Both the position numbers and the translations under genes were made by a program. Positions 24,106-32,187 of a stretch of 64,000 bases of DNA are shown in pieces. Source of the DNA: F23-D06 sp947165685 (GTDB lineage: Bacteria; Bacteroidota; Bacteroidia; Bacteroidales; WCHB1-69); the NCBI GenBank assembly GCA_947165685.1, contig CAMVBK010000009.1:14443-78442 (forward strand). The letters run 5' to 3'. Every line of letters begins with the position of its first letter. Position 1 is the stretch's first letter. Under the pieces are notes generated by a model, which saw nothing but the letters and a program-made list of their open reading frames with translations, did no database searches and had not been told where the DNA came from.

Positions 24106-25989
24106 CTAAACAGTCAGGTTCAGAATGGTGATGTCGTCGTTCTGCGGGGCGCCGTCGGCGAATGCCCGCACGGTGTCGAGAAGGTTTTCGTCCGCCGTTT
24201 TCGGGTCGGTGGCGGGGCTGAGCTGCCGGCACCATTCCATCATCCGGTCGTTGCCGAAGAACTCGCCGCGGCCGTTTTCCGCCTCGGTGACGCCGTCGGT
24301 ATAGGCAAAGATCCGGGTCCCGGCGTCAAAGTCGATGCTCTCCTCCACGTATGGGAAATCCGCAAACAGCCCGACGGCGATGTTCGGCGTGGCCTTCAGG
24401 AAATAGGGCTCTCCGTTTTTGGGGATGACGACGAGAGGGTTGTGCCCGGCGTTGCAGTAGTCCAGATGTCTGGTTTTCAAATTGATGCGGCCGACGAACA
24501 GGGTTACGAACATGTCGCGGCTGTTCGCGTCGCACACTCCGTTGTTGATGCGGGTGAGGGTTTCGTTCAGCGGGAGCCCGGTTCCGGCCACGAAGCGCAA
24601 CGCGGAGCGCGTGATGGCCATCATCAGGGCTGCGGGCACGCCTTTGCCCGACACGTCGCCGATGGCGAAATAGAGCTGGTCGCCTCGCAGGGCGAAGTCG
24701 TAGAGGTCGCCCCCTACCTCTTTGGCGGGGATCAGCATGGCGTGGAACTGCGGCGGGAAGTCGGTGCGCAACATGCCCATCTGGATGTTGCGGGCCACGT
24801 TGAGCTCCGACTCCATCCGCTCGTTGGCCGCCGTGGAGGTCTTCAGCTCCTCGATGTAGGTGGCGATGGAATTCTGCATGTAGGTGAAGCTGTCGCGCAA
24901 GTGCATGAGCTCGTCATGGCTGGCAATCTCGGGCAGCTTCGTCTTGAAGTCCCCTTTTGCCATTGCGAGCGCCGCCTCCGAGAGCTCCGTGACGGGGCGG
25001 GTCATGCGCTGTATGGCTCTGCGACAAGAGAAGAAAATGACAGCGAGACCGATTAAACCGATGATAATCAGGCTAATGTGCATTTGGCTGGAACGGCGCA
25101 GCACATCGTGGTAGGGGCAAGTGATGCTGAGCATCCATCCGTTGTGCAAGGGACCGTAAACCACAAACGATATCTCGCGGCCCTTGCCTACGCTTCGCCT
25201 CATGCTGTCCTTTTTGCTCCTAAAGTCCTCCACCAGATTCTCGAAAGAACTGCTCCCGAGGAAACTGCGTCTGTAGCGGTTGATCAGGTCGGAATCGGAA
25301 CGCTTGATGCCGGCGATGTTTTTCTCGTCGAAGATGAGGGCGGTGATGGCGTTGTCGTAGGGACGAAGGCCCTCCACGGTGTTTTCAATCTGGTCGATGG
25401 CCATGTCGGCGGCCACCACGGCATAGACGCGAAGGGCGGAATCCACCAAGGGGTAGCAGTAGGTGGCGAGTTTCGAGGTTCGGGAGTCGGGAGCAGGGTG
25501 GGGGGTGGTCCAGAAAGGCGTTTTGGTTGAGGATAGTTTCTTGGTGTCCCAGAAAGTCGTGAATTTCTGAAGCTGATTGCCCGACGGGTGGAAATCGTGA
25601 ATGCCGTTGTCGTCGCGGTAGCTGAAGATGGCCGGGCGGCTGTGGTCGATGCTTCCGTCGGGGCGGAGAAAGAGGATGGCGCAGCCGTTGATCAGGCGGC
25701 TGACCTCCACCGTGCGCGAGGCGATGGCCTGCAGCGCCTGGGGCTGGTCTTGCATGGCCGACATGTAGGCGGCCACCGACTGTGTGGAAATCTCCACCTC
25801 GGACAGCGGCTTCTCCAGCTCGCTGATGGTCCCGCGCAAGATGTGCTGGGCGGAACGGGTGGCCTCATCGGCGATGATTTTGTGCGAGACAATGGCCACA
25901 ATCACCATAGCCGTGAAAAAAATGGCAGACACAATGCCGATAATTCGCCAACTCAGCCTGTTAGAAAAGGATTTGTTTCTCTTTGTCAT
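24106..25989 (-). CDS. Membrane-bound SpoIIE/RsbU-type PP2C phosphatase with extracytoplasmic sensor and HAMP
   Basis: 627 residues. TM1 (~13-35) and TM2 (~306-326) bracket a ~270-residue extracytoplasmic region of Cache type (PYHDV...GWMLSITCP near its end). A HAMP linker (~327-380, RPVTELSEAALAMAKGDF) and a PP2C/SpoIIE catalytic domain (~400-627) follow. Metal-binding acidic motifs are present: EVGGDLYDF, GDVSGKGVPAALMM, YTDGVTEAEN and NDDITILNL. It would dephosphorylate the STAS protein in answer to an external signal. It is the first gene of the seven-gene operon and has its own promoter. Confidence 0.93.
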   Translation of the reverse strand: MTKRNKSFSNRLSWRIIGIVSAIFFTAMVIVAIVSHKIIADEATRSAQHILRGTISELEKPLSEVEISTQSVAAYMSAMQDQPQALQAIASRTVEVSRLINGCAILFLRPDGSIDHSRPAIFSYRDDNGIHDFHPSGNQLQKFTTFWDTKKLSSTKTPFWTTPHPAPDSRTSKLATYCYPLVDSALRVYAVVAADMAIDQIENTVEGLRPYDNAITALIFDEKNIAGIKRSDSDLINRYRRSFLGSSSFENLVEDFRSKKDSMRRSVGKGREISFVVYGPLHNGWMLSITCPYHDVLRRSSQMHISLIIIGLIGLAVIFFSCRRAIQRMTRPVTELSEAALAMAKGDFKTKLPEIASHDELMHLRDSFTYMQNSIATYIEELKTSTAANERMESELNVARNIQMGMLRTDFPPQFHAMLIPAKEVGGDLYDFALRGDQLYFAIGDVSGKGVPAALMMAITRSALRFVAGTGLPLNETLTRINNGVCDANSRDMFVTLFVGRINLKTRHLDYCNAGHNPLVVIPKNGEPYFLKATPNIAVGLFADFPYVEESIDFDAGTRIFAYTDGVTEAENGRGEFFGNDRMMEWCRQLSPATDPKTADENLLDTVRAFADGAPQNDDITILNLTV

Positions 25990-26029
25990 CTTTTGTCGTC
26001 AGCTTGATAAGCTAATAATTTGAAAGGCG

Positions 26030-26037
26030 CAAAGATA
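26030..26037 (-). promoter_or_regulatory. -7 element for the partner-switch/alarmone/transporter operon
   Basis: TATCTTTG on the minus strand, ~40 nt upstream of the phosphatase ATG at 25989. It is the only good promoter seen between 26.1 and 19.0 kb on this strand; gene gaps below it are 21, 27, 22, 5, 15 and -4 nt. Confidence 0.65.
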
Positions 26038-26079
26038 CAAAAAATAAGGTTAGGAGAAAGCCGCGCGACAATTTTTTTG

Positions 26080-28875
26080 TCACAGTATTAGTTTCACGCG
26101 GAAGCCTCGCTTGGTGGGCTCCTCCACCACCTGTCGGCACTGTTTGCCCAGTTCGTTTCGCTGGTTGTCAGTCAGCGGTGTAGTCTCCATTTTCTCCACC
26201 ATGAAATCCAAGGCGGTGACACCTGACATTTCGCTGTGGGTGATACGCACCGTGATGGGGCGGTGGGCGGCCATCACATCGTTGAGCATCTTGTCGCAGA
26301 GCTGCCGTGCCGTCTCCTGTTTCTCAGGGATGCTGTATTTGAGGCAGAAAGCGTTGATGGCAGAGTGCATGCCGAGGAAGTCGAAGTCCGGGCCGTCGAT
26401 TTCAAACACCTCCTTGCGGATGCGCTGTATGAAAGCCTTGGTGGCGCTGTGGACGGGCGACTCGAAGATCTGCGCGGGGGATCCGTCCTCGTGAATGTAG
26501 CCGTCGTACATGAAGAAGATGCGCGTGCTCACGTCGTGGGCGAACTTCATTTCGTGGGTGACGATGAGCATGGTCATGCCTTCATCGGCCAGCTGTCGGA
26601 TGACGCTGAGCACCTCGCCCACCATGGTGGGGTCAAGCGCCGAAGTGGGCTCGTCGAAGAGGATGATGTCGGGCTTCATGGCTAAGCAGCGGGCGATGGC
26701 CACACGCTGCTTCTGGCCGCCGGAGAGGCTCGTCGGATAGACATCGGCCTTCTCGGCCAGCCCTACCTTGCGCAGGAGCGCCATCCCTTCCTCCCGCGCC
26801 TTGTCCACGGGCTCGTGACGCAGCTGGCAAGGGGCAAGCATAACGTTCTCCAGCACGGTTTTATGGCTGAAGAGGTTGAACGACTGGAAAACCATCCCCA
26901 TCTTCTGGCGTAGGAGATGGATTGGATAACCTTTTGCAAGGATGTTCTCCCCATCGACCAGAATTTGTCCCGCGGTAGGGTGCTCCAACAGGTTAAGGCA
27001 TCGCAATAGAGTACTTTTGCCTGTGCCCGAGGGACCGATGATGGAAATGACCTCGCCGCGATGCACATCGGCGTTGATGTCTCGCAAAACATCCAGATTC
27101 TCAAAGGTTTTCTTCAGATGGCTGATGCGTATGACGGGACTGCCGGAGGGTTGAGCGGAGGATGGGGCGGTGAGTGTTGAGGGTTGGGACATGTCGCGTT
27201 TACGGCGGACGAGGAACCATGCGCCACCACCCATTAAAAGAACAAGGATGGAGGCCACCCACGGCCATTTGCTCGTCCCTTTCCCGGTGTCGGGCGACGG
27301 TGAAGAAGGGGCGAGGATCCCCGCTTCCCCTTTGCGTGTGATAAGCAAGATGTGCGACTCGAAATATCCGTCAGAGAAGAGCACCTGCTTCTGTCGCTCC
27401 TCGGTGATGCTGATGGCTCCCATGGCCATATCGACCTTGCCCGTCTGCACGGCAGGGATTTGCGCGGCAAAGTCCATCACGAGGAACTCCAGTTTCCAGT
27501 TGCGCCTGTTGGCCCACTCTGTCAGAATATCCACTTCAATGCCGGAAGGCTTTCCTGAGCAGATGAAATTGAACGGTGGCATGGAGGGATAAATGGCCAC
27601 GCGCAGGGGCTTCCCCGTTCCGCGCTGCTTGGGTATGTCCAGTGCTGAAGGGTCGTCTGCATTGGTCCAACGGTTCAGAATATTCTGATAAGTTCCGTCG
27701 TCTTTGATATCGGCCAGGTAATTGTTGAAATCTTGTTGTAACTCGCTGTTTCCCAGTTGGAAACAGGTACCGACCTGAATTGGTGCCAGACCTGTGCCTA
27801 CAGAGTCCACCTTTGAAGTCACTTCCTTGTTGAACGTCATTGTCAAACTTTCGAAACCGGCCACATCCACCTTGCCGTTTTCTAAGGCGGCCAACAGGTC
27901 GGCATAGGAGGCCACACGCTGTATGTCGGCATCCGGTGCCAACTCGGTGACGACCATGTCCTGTATGCTGCCGATGACGACGCCCACTTTCTTCCCGCTG
28001 AGGGCTTTGAACACGGCTGGAACGTCCGTCCGCGCGTCTGTGGTGGAGGCTTTCTTGCTGTCCGACAGCAGAGAGGGCACATAGCAGGCCGTTCCGCCGA
28101 TCACCAGAGCCACAGCTGCTACGATGGCCTTCGTGCGCTTACGCTGCACCAGTGAGGTGAGCAGCATCCCGATGAGCCAGGCAATGATAAAATAGATGAT
28201 GGCCGTCACGATGAGAGGGAAGAAGGCGTCGAAGGTGCGCGAGCGTATCAGGTCGGAGGCTCTCGTCATGTCGGCCACGGCGATGTATCCCACGATGCTG
28301 GTGCCTTTCAGCAGACTTACCACCTCGCCCTGATAGATGGGCATCACCGCCTTGACCACTTGTGGCAGCACAATCCGGAAGAACGTCTGCCGCGGCGTGT
28401 AGCCCAAAGCCAGGCCCGCCTCGGTCTGGCCTCGGTCGATGCCTTGTATGGAGGTGCGCAGCATCTCGCTGACGTAGGCCGCCAAGTTCATGGCGAAGGT
28501 GACGATGGCCACCACGATGCCCGTTGCTTTCAGCGGCGCCATCACCACGTAATACATCAGCATGAGCACAACCAGTACGGGTGTGCCGCGCATGATGTCG
28601 ATATACACCTTGGCCGTGCGTTGCAGCCATTTGCGTCTGCTCATGCGCATCCAGCACACCAGGCCGCCCAGTATCGTGCCCAGGACGGTGGCGCAGAGCG
28701 TGATGATCAGCGTCACCTGTAGGCCGTCGAGAATCATCCGGTAACGCTCTTCGGCAATCAGGTTGTTGGAGAAACTCTCGACCACGCGGTTTGTTCCGCC
28801 GGTGCAGCTGGCCAATGCCATACAGCCGCAGAGTGTCAGGATGGCGGCACACACCCGTTGAATATCCTTTCTCAT
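26080..28875 (-). CDS. Single-polypeptide polar amino-acid ABC importer (permease + permuted binding domain + ATPase)
   Basis: 931 residues. A lipobox-like ALASC (Cys24) is followed by a permease domain (~45-245; DRGQTEAGLALGYTPRQTFF loop). A further span (~249-268) leads to a solute-binding module in swapped order: the C-half at ~290-405 (LSGKKVGVVIGS... DGTYQNILNRW), then the N-half at ~423-515 (LRVAIYPSMPPFNF... GIEVDIL... TEERQKQVLFS). A membrane span (~538-556) precedes the ATPase (~580-820; GPSGTGKST, LSGGQKQR, LFDEPTSALDP). Residues ~822-931 are an extension shared with the ATPase at 19076-20161. The topology is consistent: binding domain outside, ATPase inside. All three parts in one chain is unusual. 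It has its own promoter. Confidence 0.9.
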   Translation of the reverse strand: MRKDIQRVCAAILTLCGCMALASCTGGTNRVVESFSNNLIAEERYRMILDGLQVTLIITLCATVLGTILGGLVCWMRMSRRKWLQRTAKVYIDIMRGTPVLVVLMLMYYVVMAPLKATGIVVAIVTFAMNLAAYVSEMLRTSIQGIDRGQTEAGLALGYTPRQTFFRIVLPQVVKAVMPIYQGEVVSLLKGTSIVGYIAVADMTRASDLIRSRTFDAFFPLIVTAIIYFIIAWLIGMLLTSLVQRKRTKAIVAAVALVIGGTACYVPSLLSDSKKASTTDARTDVPAVFKALSGKKVGVVIGSIQDMVVTELAPDADIQRVASYADLLAALENGKVDVAGFESLTMTFNKEVTSKVDSVGTGLAPIQVGTCFQLGNSELQQDFNNYLADIKDDGTYQNILNRWTNADDPSALDIPKQRGTGKPLRVAIYPSMPPFNFICSGKPSGIEVDILTEWANRRNWKLEFLVMDFAAQIPAVQTGKVDMAMGAISITEERQKQVLFSDGYFESHILLITRKGEAGILAPSSPSPDTGKGTSKWPWVASILVLLMGGGAWFLVRRKRDMSQPSTLTAPSSAQPSGSPVIRISHLKKTFENLDVLRDINADVHRGEVISIIGPSGTGKSTLLRCLNLLEHPTAGQILVDGENILAKGYPIHLLRQKMGMVFQSFNLFSHKTVLENVMLAPCQLRHEPVDKAREEGMALLRKVGLAEKADVYPTSLSGGQKQRVAIARCLAMKPDIILFDEPTSALDPTMVGEVLSVIRQLADEGMTMLIVTHEMKFAHDVSTRIFFMYDGYIHEDGSPAQIFESPVHSATKAFIQRIRKEVFEIDGPDFDFLGMHSAINAFCLKYSIPEKQETARQLCDKMLNDVMAAHRPITVRITHSEMSGVTALDFMVEKMETTPLTDNQRNELGKQCRQVVEEPTKRGFRVKLIL

Positions 28876-28897
28876 AAAGCGTTGGATTAATTGGCGG

Positions 28898-28905
28898 CAA
28901 AGATA
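28898..28905 (-). promoter_or_regulatory. -7 element of the single-chain ABC importer gene
   Basis: TATCTTTG on the minus strand, ~22 nt before the ATG at 28875; no clear -33 box. Confidence 0.6.
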
Positions 28906-28983
28906 CGTTTTTTTTGCTTAGGGTAGAGGACGGAAATTGGTTCGGGCTCCCAGTCCGTCGGCGGGTGTTCTGCGAAACTTAAA

Positions 28984-29015
28984 TTTGTGTCGTACCGAAA
29001 AAAAATGTATTTTTG
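28984..29015 (+). promoter_or_regulatory. Promoter of the EEP-family gene
   Basis: TTTG (28984-28987), a 20-nt spacer and TATTTTTG (29008-29015): a full match to the Bacteroidota consensus. The ATG at 29038 is ~20 nt downstream of the likely start point. Confidence 0.85.
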
Positions 29016-29037
29016 CCAACTTTTGAATATTCGGATT

Positions 29038-30060
29038 ATGAACAAGTTTACGATAGTGTTGCTCTTGTGCGCGTCTTTTGTGTTTTCGTTTGCGCAAAAC
29101 GCTGGAAATAAGGCTGTTATAGGCTTCTACAACGTGGAAAACCTTTTCGACACGATTGACGACCCGTTGAAGAACGACGAACAGTTCCTGCCCGGCGGCG
29201 ACTACCGCTGGAACACCGAACGCTACAACGCCAAGCTGGAGGCCCTCTCCAAGGTGATTGGCGAGCTGGCGCAGTTGGAAGGCGGTCTGGTGGTGCTGGG
29301 TGTCTCCGAGGTGGAGAACGAGCAGGTGCTGCTCGACCTGGCCGCCACCGAACGGCTGGCTCCCTACAAACTCTCCGTCTGCCACCACGAGTCGCCCGAC
29401 CGCCGAGGCGTCGATGTGGCATTCTTCTACGATGCCGCCCGTTTCAAGATCCTCAGTACGAAGGCCTTCCCGACCATCGTGCCCAACAACCCCGATTTCA
29501 TCACCCGCGACCAGTGGCTGATGACCGGCGTCTTGGACGGCGTTGACACCTTGGACATCGTCGTCAACCACTGGCCCTCGAAGTCCGGCGGCGAGAAACG
29601 CAGTCTCCCCGGCAGGATGGCCGCAGGCGTCCTCGGCCGCAGCATCGCCGACTCCGTGCTGCGCTCCCGTCCAAATGCCAAGTTCATCTACATGGGCGAC
29701 CTCAACGACAACCCCACCTCCAAGTGCATCATCGCCGAAATGGCCACGAAGACGAAGCCGGAGAAACTTTCGGACACCGACCTCTACAACCCCATGTGGA
29801 AGCTCTTCCGCGACGGTCTCGGCTCCTACGCCTACCGCGACTCCTGGGAAATGTTGGACAACATCATCATCTCCGGTGCGCTGGTCGATGCCGCCCCCGG
29901 CACCTACCGCTTCCGCAGCGCCCACATCTTCCGTAAGTCCTTCATGTTCACCAAGTCCGGCTCCTACATGGACTACCCCTTCCGCACCTTCGCCGGCGGC
30001 AACTACCAAGGCGGCTACAGCGACCACCTGCCGGTGTATATCGTTTTAGTTAAGAATTGA
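29038..30060 (+). CDS. Secreted endonuclease/exonuclease/phosphatase family protein
   Basis: 340 residues. A signal peptide (MNKFTIVLLLCASFVFSFAQ) is followed by an EEP fold: FYNVENLFDTIDDP, the metal Glu in SEVENEQVLLDL, RRGVDVAFFYD, VNHWPSKSGGEKRSLPGR, GDLNDNPTSK and the final GGYSDHLPVYI with the catalytic His. This is the Bacteroidota group annotated as endonuclease or LTD-type nuclease. The substrate (nucleic acid, phospholipid or sugar phosphate) is not determined. The start at 29038 is set by the promoter and signal peptide. The stop codon is followed by the longest heptamer array in the window. Confidence 0.9.
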   Translation: MNKFTIVLLLCASFVFSFAQNAGNKAVIGFYNVENLFDTIDDPLKNDEQFLPGGDYRWNTERYNAKLEALSKVIGELAQLEGGLVVLGVSEVENEQVLLDLAATERLAPYKLSVCHHESPDRRGVDVAFFYDAARFKILSTKAFPTIVPNNPDFITRDQWLMTGVLDGVDTLDIVVNHWPSKSGGEKRSLPGRMAAGVLGRSIADSVLRSRPNAKFIYMGDLNDNPTSKCIIAEMATKTKPEKLSDTDLYNPMWKLFRDGLGSYAYRDSWEMLDNIIISGALVDAAPGTYRFRSAHIFRKSFMFTKSGSYMDYPFRTFAGGNYQGGYSDHLPVYIVLVKN

Positions 30061-30065
30061 GAATT

Positions 30066-30226
30066 GTTGGCTGTTGGCTGTTGGCTATTGGCTTTGAACT
30101 TTGAACCTTGAACCTTGAACTTTGAACTTAGAATTTAGAATTTAGAACTTAGAACCTGAAACTTGAAACCTGAAACTTGAAACCTGAAACTTGAAACTTG
30201 AAACTTGAAACTTGAAACTTGAAACC
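30066..30226 (+). repeat. Array of 23 in-register heptamers with stepwise-changing unit
   Basis: From 30066 to 30226 every 7 nt is a unit: GTTGGCT three times, ATTGGCT, TTGAACT/C five times, TAGAATT/TAGAACY four times, TGAAACT/C ten times. The period never slips although the unit changes in blocks. The array starts 5 nt after a stop codon and ends 8 nt before the next ATG. Confidence 0.95.
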
Positions 30227-30234
30227 ACCATTAT

Positions 30235-30981
30235 ATGAAACGCTTAGTAATCATTCCGACTTATAAGGAAAAGGAGAACATCGAGAACATCATCCGGGCC
30301 ATTTACGACCTGATCGATGTCCACATTTTGATTATCGACGACAATTCGCCGGACGGGACGGCCGACATCGTGAAGTCGCTGATGCCCGAGTTTGAAGGGC
30401 GGCTGTTCATCGAGGAGCGCAGCGGCAAGCTGGGCTTGGGCACGGCCTACATCCACGGCTTCAAGTGGGGGCTGGCGCACGGCTACGACTACCTCTTCGA
30501 GATGGACGCCGACTTCTCGCACGACCCGCACGACCTGCAGCGGCTGTTTGATGCCTGCGAGACGCAGAACGCCGATGTGGCCGTGGGCTCGCGCTACTGC
30601 CAGGGAGTGAACGTGCTGAACTGGCCGATGGGCCGCCTGCTGATGTCCTACTACGGCTCCGCCTATGTGCGTTGTGTGCTGGGCGTGCCCGTGAAGGACA
30701 CCACCGCCGGCTTCATCTGCTACCGCGCCGACACGCTCAACGCCATCGACTTCGACAAGATCAAGCACATCGGCTACGGTTTCCAGATCGAGATGAAGTT
30801 CACGGCTTGGAAGTTAGGCTTCAAGATCGTGGAGGTCCCCATCATCTTCAAGGACAGGACGCAGGGCGTCTCCAAAATGAGCTCCGGCATCTTCCGCGAG
30901 GCCATCTTTGGGGTCATTGGCCTGAAAATCCGCAGCTGGTTCCGGAAGTGGGAACGTGTCGATAACCGGGCGAAATGTTGA
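30235..30981 (+). CDS. Polyprenol-phosphate mannosyltransferase-like GT2 (DPM1 family)
   Basis: 248 residues, the usual soluble DPM1 size. The N-terminus RLVIIPTYKEKENIENII, the DDNSPDGTAD segment, the GLGTAYIHGFKWGL helix, the metal-binding EMDADFSHDP and the GSRYCQG motif are all typical of GT2 dolichol/polyprenol-phosphate mannose synthases. It would transfer mannose from GDP-mannose to an isoprenoid phosphate for envelope glycan or protein O-glycosylation, which Bacteroidota perform on secreted proteins. There are no C-terminal membrane spans. The start codon is 8 nt after a heptamer array. The donor sugar is inferred. Confidence 0.92.
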   Translation: MKRLVIIPTYKEKENIENIIRAIYDLIDVHILIIDDNSPDGTADIVKSLMPEFEGRLFIEERSGKLGLGTAYIHGFKWGLAHGYDYLFEMDADFSHDPHDLQRLFDACETQNADVAVGSRYCQGVNVLNWPMGRLLMSYYGSAYVRCVLGVPVKDTTAGFICYRADTLNAIDFDKIKHIGYGFQIEMKFTAWKLGFKIVEVPIIFKDRTQGVSKMSSGIFREAIFGVIGLKIRSWFRKWERVDNRAKC

Positions 30982-31053
30982 TCTCCGTAAACCCTCATTG
31001 GAAAAACGTATTTTAACCCTGGTGACATTGAATTCTTAAAATGCCAAAGTGAT

Positions 31054-32184
31054 ATGGAAAAAGAGAGATCACGAACAAAGAGATGGTGCGAGCATTTTAC
31101 CTCCGTGGCGGTCTCTCTGCCCCTCCTGCTCGCCTTGCTCACCGCACGCGGACAGTACATGTCCTTCTTCGGCGACAGCACGTGGGAATACAACATTACG
31201 TGCATTAGCCAGCCCCCGATGGATTATGTGAACAACCCACCCGATGAACCCAACCAATTAGGCGTGTATTGTGTCACGTATCAGTATCTGTATCGGAAAG
31301 ACCATCATCTCTATAATTATTTTGACACTGCGTGGCCAGTACCAATGGATGAGTTATATGAATCCATTTATCATAAAACTAATGGCCCTTTAGTGAATCT
31401 TAATTGGATGTATCCACTGTATGAAGACACTGACCATGGACGCCTGTATGGAAAATGGAACATATTACTTTGCGACATGTCTCTCTCGGAAGGGGATACG
31501 TTCGTACTCCATGATGTATGCAAATGGGCAGATCCTCTTCATTGGTTCCCTTGGGAACCCACCCCGTCTTTTGACATTTCCATGTTGGTGGATAGTGTCG
31601 CTTACGAAAACGGGCGGAAAGTAATTTTTCTCTCCCTGATAGACCATCAGGACGATTATTTTTTCGGAGCGGGAAATGCAGGGGTGCTGTCAGGTTATAA
31701 TCTTTCCATCCGTTTTATAGAAGGCATAGGTGCTACGTATGGTTTTCATTTCATGTGCGAATATCCCTCTACTCAATATGGATATGAAAGTGCTTTTTAT
31801 TACTATTATTACCCATGGTTGCCCCTTCTTCAATGTATGTACAAGGATGATTCCCTGGTTTATATGGCTCATGAGGATTTGGAGTGTGCGCAGTCCTGCT
31901 GGGGGAACAACACCTACATTTGGGAGGATGTGCCGGGGTACTCGACAGCAGTTGTGAATTTATACCCGAATCCTGCCACGCAGTATGTCGTGTTGGATTT
32001 GAGCACCGGGGAGGAACTTAGCGGTACGGTGAGCATCACGGATATGCTGGGAAAGCTGTGCATCCAGCAGAAAGCCGAGGGGACCCGTTTCCAGTGCAAT
32101 GTTTCTAATCTGCCCACAGGCATGTATTTTCTGACATACACGGATGGAAAGATGAAAATTGTGAAAAAGTTCTTAAAGGAGTGA
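31054..32184 (+). CDS. T9SS-exported protein of unknown function
   Basis: 376 residues. A basic N-terminus is followed by a hydrophobic stretch (SVAVSLPLLLALLTARGQ) that acts as a signal peptide. The central ~250 residues are rich in Tyr, Trp and Asp and match no family I recognise. The last ~75 residues form a type A T9SS sorting domain (VNLYPNPATQYVVLDLS, then LPTGMYFLTYTDGKMKIVKK). Secretion through PorV/PorU-type machinery to the surface is therefore expected. The GC content looks lower than in neighbouring genes, as does that of the next gene, suggesting acquisition. No TAnnTTTG promoter is clear in the 70-bp gap. Confidence 0.85.
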   Translation: MEKERSRTKRWCEHFTSVAVSLPLLLALLTARGQYMSFFGDSTWEYNITCISQPPMDYVNNPPDEPNQLGVYCVTYQYLYRKDHHLYNYFDTAWPVPMDELYESIYHKTNGPLVNLNWMYPLYEDTDHGRLYGKWNILLCDMSLSEGDTFVLHDVCKWADPLHWFPWEPTPSFDISMLVDSVAYENGRKVIFLSLIDHQDDYFFGAGNAGVLSGYNLSIRFIEGIGATYGFHFMCEYPSTQYGYESAFYYYYYPWLPLLQCMYKDDSLVYMAHEDLECAQSCWGNNTYIWEDVPGYSTAVVNLYPNPATQYVVLDLSTGEELSGTVSITDMLGKLCIQQKAEGTRFQCNVSNLPTGMYFLTYTDGKMKIVKKFLKE

Positions 32185-32187
32185 AGA

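Noticed and set aside
23683..25056. A 457-codon open frame on the plus strand
   Set aside because: Antisense to the RsbW-like and SpoIIE genes, both with clear catalytic motifs.
28918..30027. A 369-codon open frame on the minus strand opposite the EEP gene
   Set aside because: The plus-strand gene has a consensus promoter, signal peptide and EEP motifs; the antisense frame has none.
30066..30226. Possible CRISPR array
   Set aside because: Units are 7 nt with no spacers and no cas genes nearby.
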